From contig WFSJ01000018.1 in assembly GCA_015486055.1 (NCBI GenBank), positions 98,179-162,178 of the forward strand: DNA of 64,000 bases, given 5' to 3'. How positions within the stretch are numbered: position 1 is the first letter of the stretch; every line of letters starts with the position of its first letter. Shown one piece after another: positions 62,396 through 64,000 of this stretch. This DNA comes from Acidobacteriota bacterium. GTDB taxonomy: Bacteria > Acidobacteriota > Aminicenantia > S016-38. The notes beneath the pieces are model-generated. The model searched no databases. It saw only the letters and a list, made by a program, of their open reading frames with translations, and was not told where the DNA came from. Both the position numbers and the translations under genes were made by a program.

Positions 62396-63236
62396 TCCTG
62401 TTTCTGGAAGGGGAAAGACTTATAGAAACTGGGGGAATATTAAAACCTTCCTAAGGAGGAAGTTTAAGGATATAAAGGAAAGATTCACAGAGGCCCCGAA
62501 GCATGCAATAGAAATAGCAAAGGAGGAGATAAGGAGAGGAACAGAGCACCTGATCTCCGTGGGTGGGGATGGGACATTAAATGAGGTGGTGAATGGATGT
62601 TTTGAGGGAGGGTTCCCTATAAACCCGGAAGTTAAGGTATCAGTTTTCCCATCAGGAAGGGGAAACGATTTCTCAAGGTCCCTAAAAATTAGAAGGGGGA
62701 ATATGGACTTTTCTAAAAGTTTAAAGATTGATCTCGTTGATATGGGAGATAAGTTCTTCATAAATGTTCTTGATCTCGGGCTTGGAGGAGAAATAGTTAA
62801 AAGACTTTCCCGAAAAGAAGGAGCCCATTCTGGAATAGCCTATTCTTTTTCACTCTTGAAGGAGTTCTTCAAATATCAGCCGAAGGAGTACATAATAAGG
62901 ACTGGGAGGGAAGAAATAAAAGGTAAGTTTTTAACCGTTATCGTTGCCAATGGAACCACCTTCGGGGGAGGGATGAAGATAGCTCCAGAAGCCTCAGTTT
63001 CGGATGGATTCTTAGAAGTTATCGCTGTGCGAGAAATGTCTCCTATGAGATTTTTGCTCAGCTTATGGAGACTTTACACAGGAAAGCTTCTTTCCCATCC
63101 TAAGGTAATACACAGAAGAGTAAAATCATTGGAAATAGAGACCCGGGAACAATTTGGTGAATACGATGGGGAGCTTTTTAGCGCATCTAAATTATGGCTC
63201 AAAGTTAAAACAGGAGCACTGGGACTTCTGGTATGA
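62352..63236 (+). CDS. YegS/diacylglycerol kinase-like lipid kinase
   Basis: About 294 residues. NPVSGRGKTYRNW near the N-terminus and VGGDGTLNEVVNG are the nucleotide-binding marks of the DAGK catalytic domain; VFPSGRGNDFSRSL and NGTTFGGGMKIAP follow. Start chosen at TTG 62352 because AGGAGG (62341-62346) lies five bases before it; GTG at 62346 overlaps that site. Probably phosphorylates a lipid such as diacylglycerol. Confidence 0.88.
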   Translation: MELLSLNQRPTAIVNPVSGRGKTYRNWGNIKTFLRRKFKDIKERFTEAPKHAIEIAKEEIRRGTEHLISVGGDGTLNEVVNGCFEGGFPINPEVKVSVFPSGRGNDFSRSLKIRRGNMDFSKSLKIDLVDMGDKFFINVLDLGLGGEIVKRLSRKEGAHSGIAYSFSLLKEFFKYQPKEYIIRTGREEIKGKFLTVIVANGTTFGGGMKIAPEASVSDGFLEVIAVREMSPMRFLLSLWRLYTGKLLSHPKVIHRRVKSLEIETREQFGEYDGELFSASKLWLKVKTGALGLLV

Positions 63237-63322
63237 GACTTTCAAAGCTCAGATATTACCCGGCGAAGGAGAAGCTGCATGTTTCTTTTCTGTGTAGAAA
63301 AGGAGTATTTCAATGCAATTGA
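63233..63322 (+). CDS. Possible 29-residue ORF after the lipid kinase gene
   Basis: An ATG overlaps the kinase stop (ATGA at 63233-63236) and opens a frame starting MRLSKLRYYPAKEKLH and ending at 63322. It is basic and lacks a family. It may be a small peptide, a remnant of a truncated gene, or chance. Confidence 0.2.
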   Translation: MRLSKLRYYPAKEKLHVSFLCRKGVFQCN

Positions 63323-63382
63323 TCCTCACGGAGACTCAACTGTTAGTTTTGCTGTATTAATATATTAAATAAGGAGGAGAGA

Positions 63383-64000
63383 ATGAAAGTTCCAAGAATG
63401 AGACCTCCAATGGGATGGTTTCCTATACCTGAATATGTTAAAAGGAGTGTAGAGAAACATCCTGAAAGGAAAGCCCTTCAGATAAGAAGGGGGAAAGATT
63501 GGTTCTATTACACCTATGGGGAGCTTTTGGAAAAGATAAGGAAGCTCTCCTCTTTTATGAGAGATGAAGGGATAAGGCATGGGGATAAGGTCTCAGTCCT
63601 CGGTGAAAACAGACCTGAATGGGGGTTATGCTATCTGGCGATTCAATGGAGCGGTGCAACCGTTGTCCCTTTAGATGCAAGGCTAAAACCTCCAGAATAC
63701 CTACATATCATGAACGATTCCGAGGTGAAGATGCTCTTCGTTTCAACGTCTAAGTTAGGAGATATTGAAGAGATAAAGGATAGGACTCCATCCCTGAAGA
63801 AAATAGTTACAATGGATGAGGTAAATGGATATCTCAGCCTTGAGAAGATATTTGACAGTTTTTCCGAAGAGGCACAAATGGAGAAGATCTTGCTGGACGA
63901 TGTTGCGGTCATTCTTTATACGTCAGGCACAACCGGTTCTTCAAAAGGGGTTGTGCTCTCACACAAGAACATCGCATCAAATATTGATGCTATTTATCAG
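63383..64000 (+). CDS. Acyl-CoA synthetase (AMP-binding), 3' end beyond the window
   Basis: 206 codons are visible. The N-terminal region contains SVLGENRPEWGLCYLAI and the adenylation P-loop VILYTSGTTGSSKGVVLSH, the pattern of long-chain fatty acid--CoA ligases. ATG start with AGGAGGAGA upstream. The product activates fatty acids for membrane lipid or degradation use. Confidence 0.92.
   Translation, partial: MKVPRMRPPMGWFPIPEYVKRSVEKHPERKALQIRRGKDWFYYTYGELLEKIRKLSSFMRDEGIRHGDKVSVLGENRPEWGLCYLAIQWSGATVVPLDARLKPPEYLHIMNDSEVKMLFVSTSKLGDIEEIKDRTPSLKKIVTMDEVNGYLSLEKIFDSFSEEAQMEKILLDDVAVILYTSGTTGSSKGVVLSHKNIASNIDAIYQ

Overview
This window is one stretch of a bacterial chromosome of moderate-to-low GC content (about 40 percent by eye). 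It is densely packed: roughly 70 protein genes, three tRNA genes and the RNase P RNA, with almost no gap over 200 bases. No phage, transposon, CRISPR or restriction genes are visible. The gene set (Rnf complex, membrane pyrophosphatase, split glycine decarboxylase, ferredoxins) and the Lys/Glu-rich proteins suggest a free-living anaerobe, perhaps thermophilic, from a poorly sampled lineage. The DUF1844/PATAN genes recall Acidobacteria/Aminicenantes-like groups, but the phylum cannot be fixed from this sequence alone.

Layout. 1-8.4 kb: a cut-off radical SAM gene, polX, nadB and nadC (minus) are divergent from panB-panC-panD (plus), and mazG converges on panD. 8.4-14.6 kb: DUF1844 protein, a membrane TPR/zinc-ribbon protein and a PATAN protein, then ribF and a zinc/manganese ABC transporter. 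14.6-17.8 kb: aminotransferase, sulfate adenylyltransferase and APS kinase (minus). 17.9-22.5 kb: a helical-repeat protein plus a 52-residue small protein (plus), against a minus cluster with a DUF72 protein, a helicase-C-like protein and a rhomboid protease. 22.5-28.4 kb: an NtrC-type regulator with a dead receiver domain, RNase P RNA and gcvT-gcvH-gcvPA-gcvPB. 28.4-36.7 kb (minus): two membrane/peptidase genes, an S2P-like protease, Mrp, a ferredoxin, the pyrophosphatase, and queE/queD. 36.8-48.0 kb: one long plus-strand run (MerR-like, tRNA-Pro, surE, yqaA-like, tRNA-Pro, acyP, mtnP, PfkB kinase, tRNA-Leu, tig, clpP, clpX, lon, engB, rho). 48-52.4 kb: a DUF4412-like protein and two transglutaminase-like proteins. 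52.4-60.7 kb: rnfCDGEAB, rseC-like, NusG-II protein, apbE and a C69 peptidase. 60.9-64 kb: HD-domain protein, two small membrane proteins, a lipid kinase and the start of an acyl-CoA synthetase.

How the parts work together. NadB/NadC and PanBCD make NAD and CoA precursors. The glycine cleavage genes feed one-carbon metabolism. Rnf and a K+-type pyrophosphatase would build an ion gradient, with ApbE attaching FMN to RnfG and RnfD. Trigger factor, ClpXP and Lon form a protein-quality block.

The most unusual signal is in the gene starts. Many transcription units have a TATAAT-like box only 6-9 bases before the start codon and no Shine-Dalgarno sequence, which predicts leaderless mRNAs. At two divergent gene pairs a single symmetric ATTATAAT box appears to serve both directions. 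Other genes have strong Shine-Dalgarno sites, so two start modes coexist. In one case (mrp) a perfect 7-bp hairpin lies between the Shine-Dalgarno site and the start codon.
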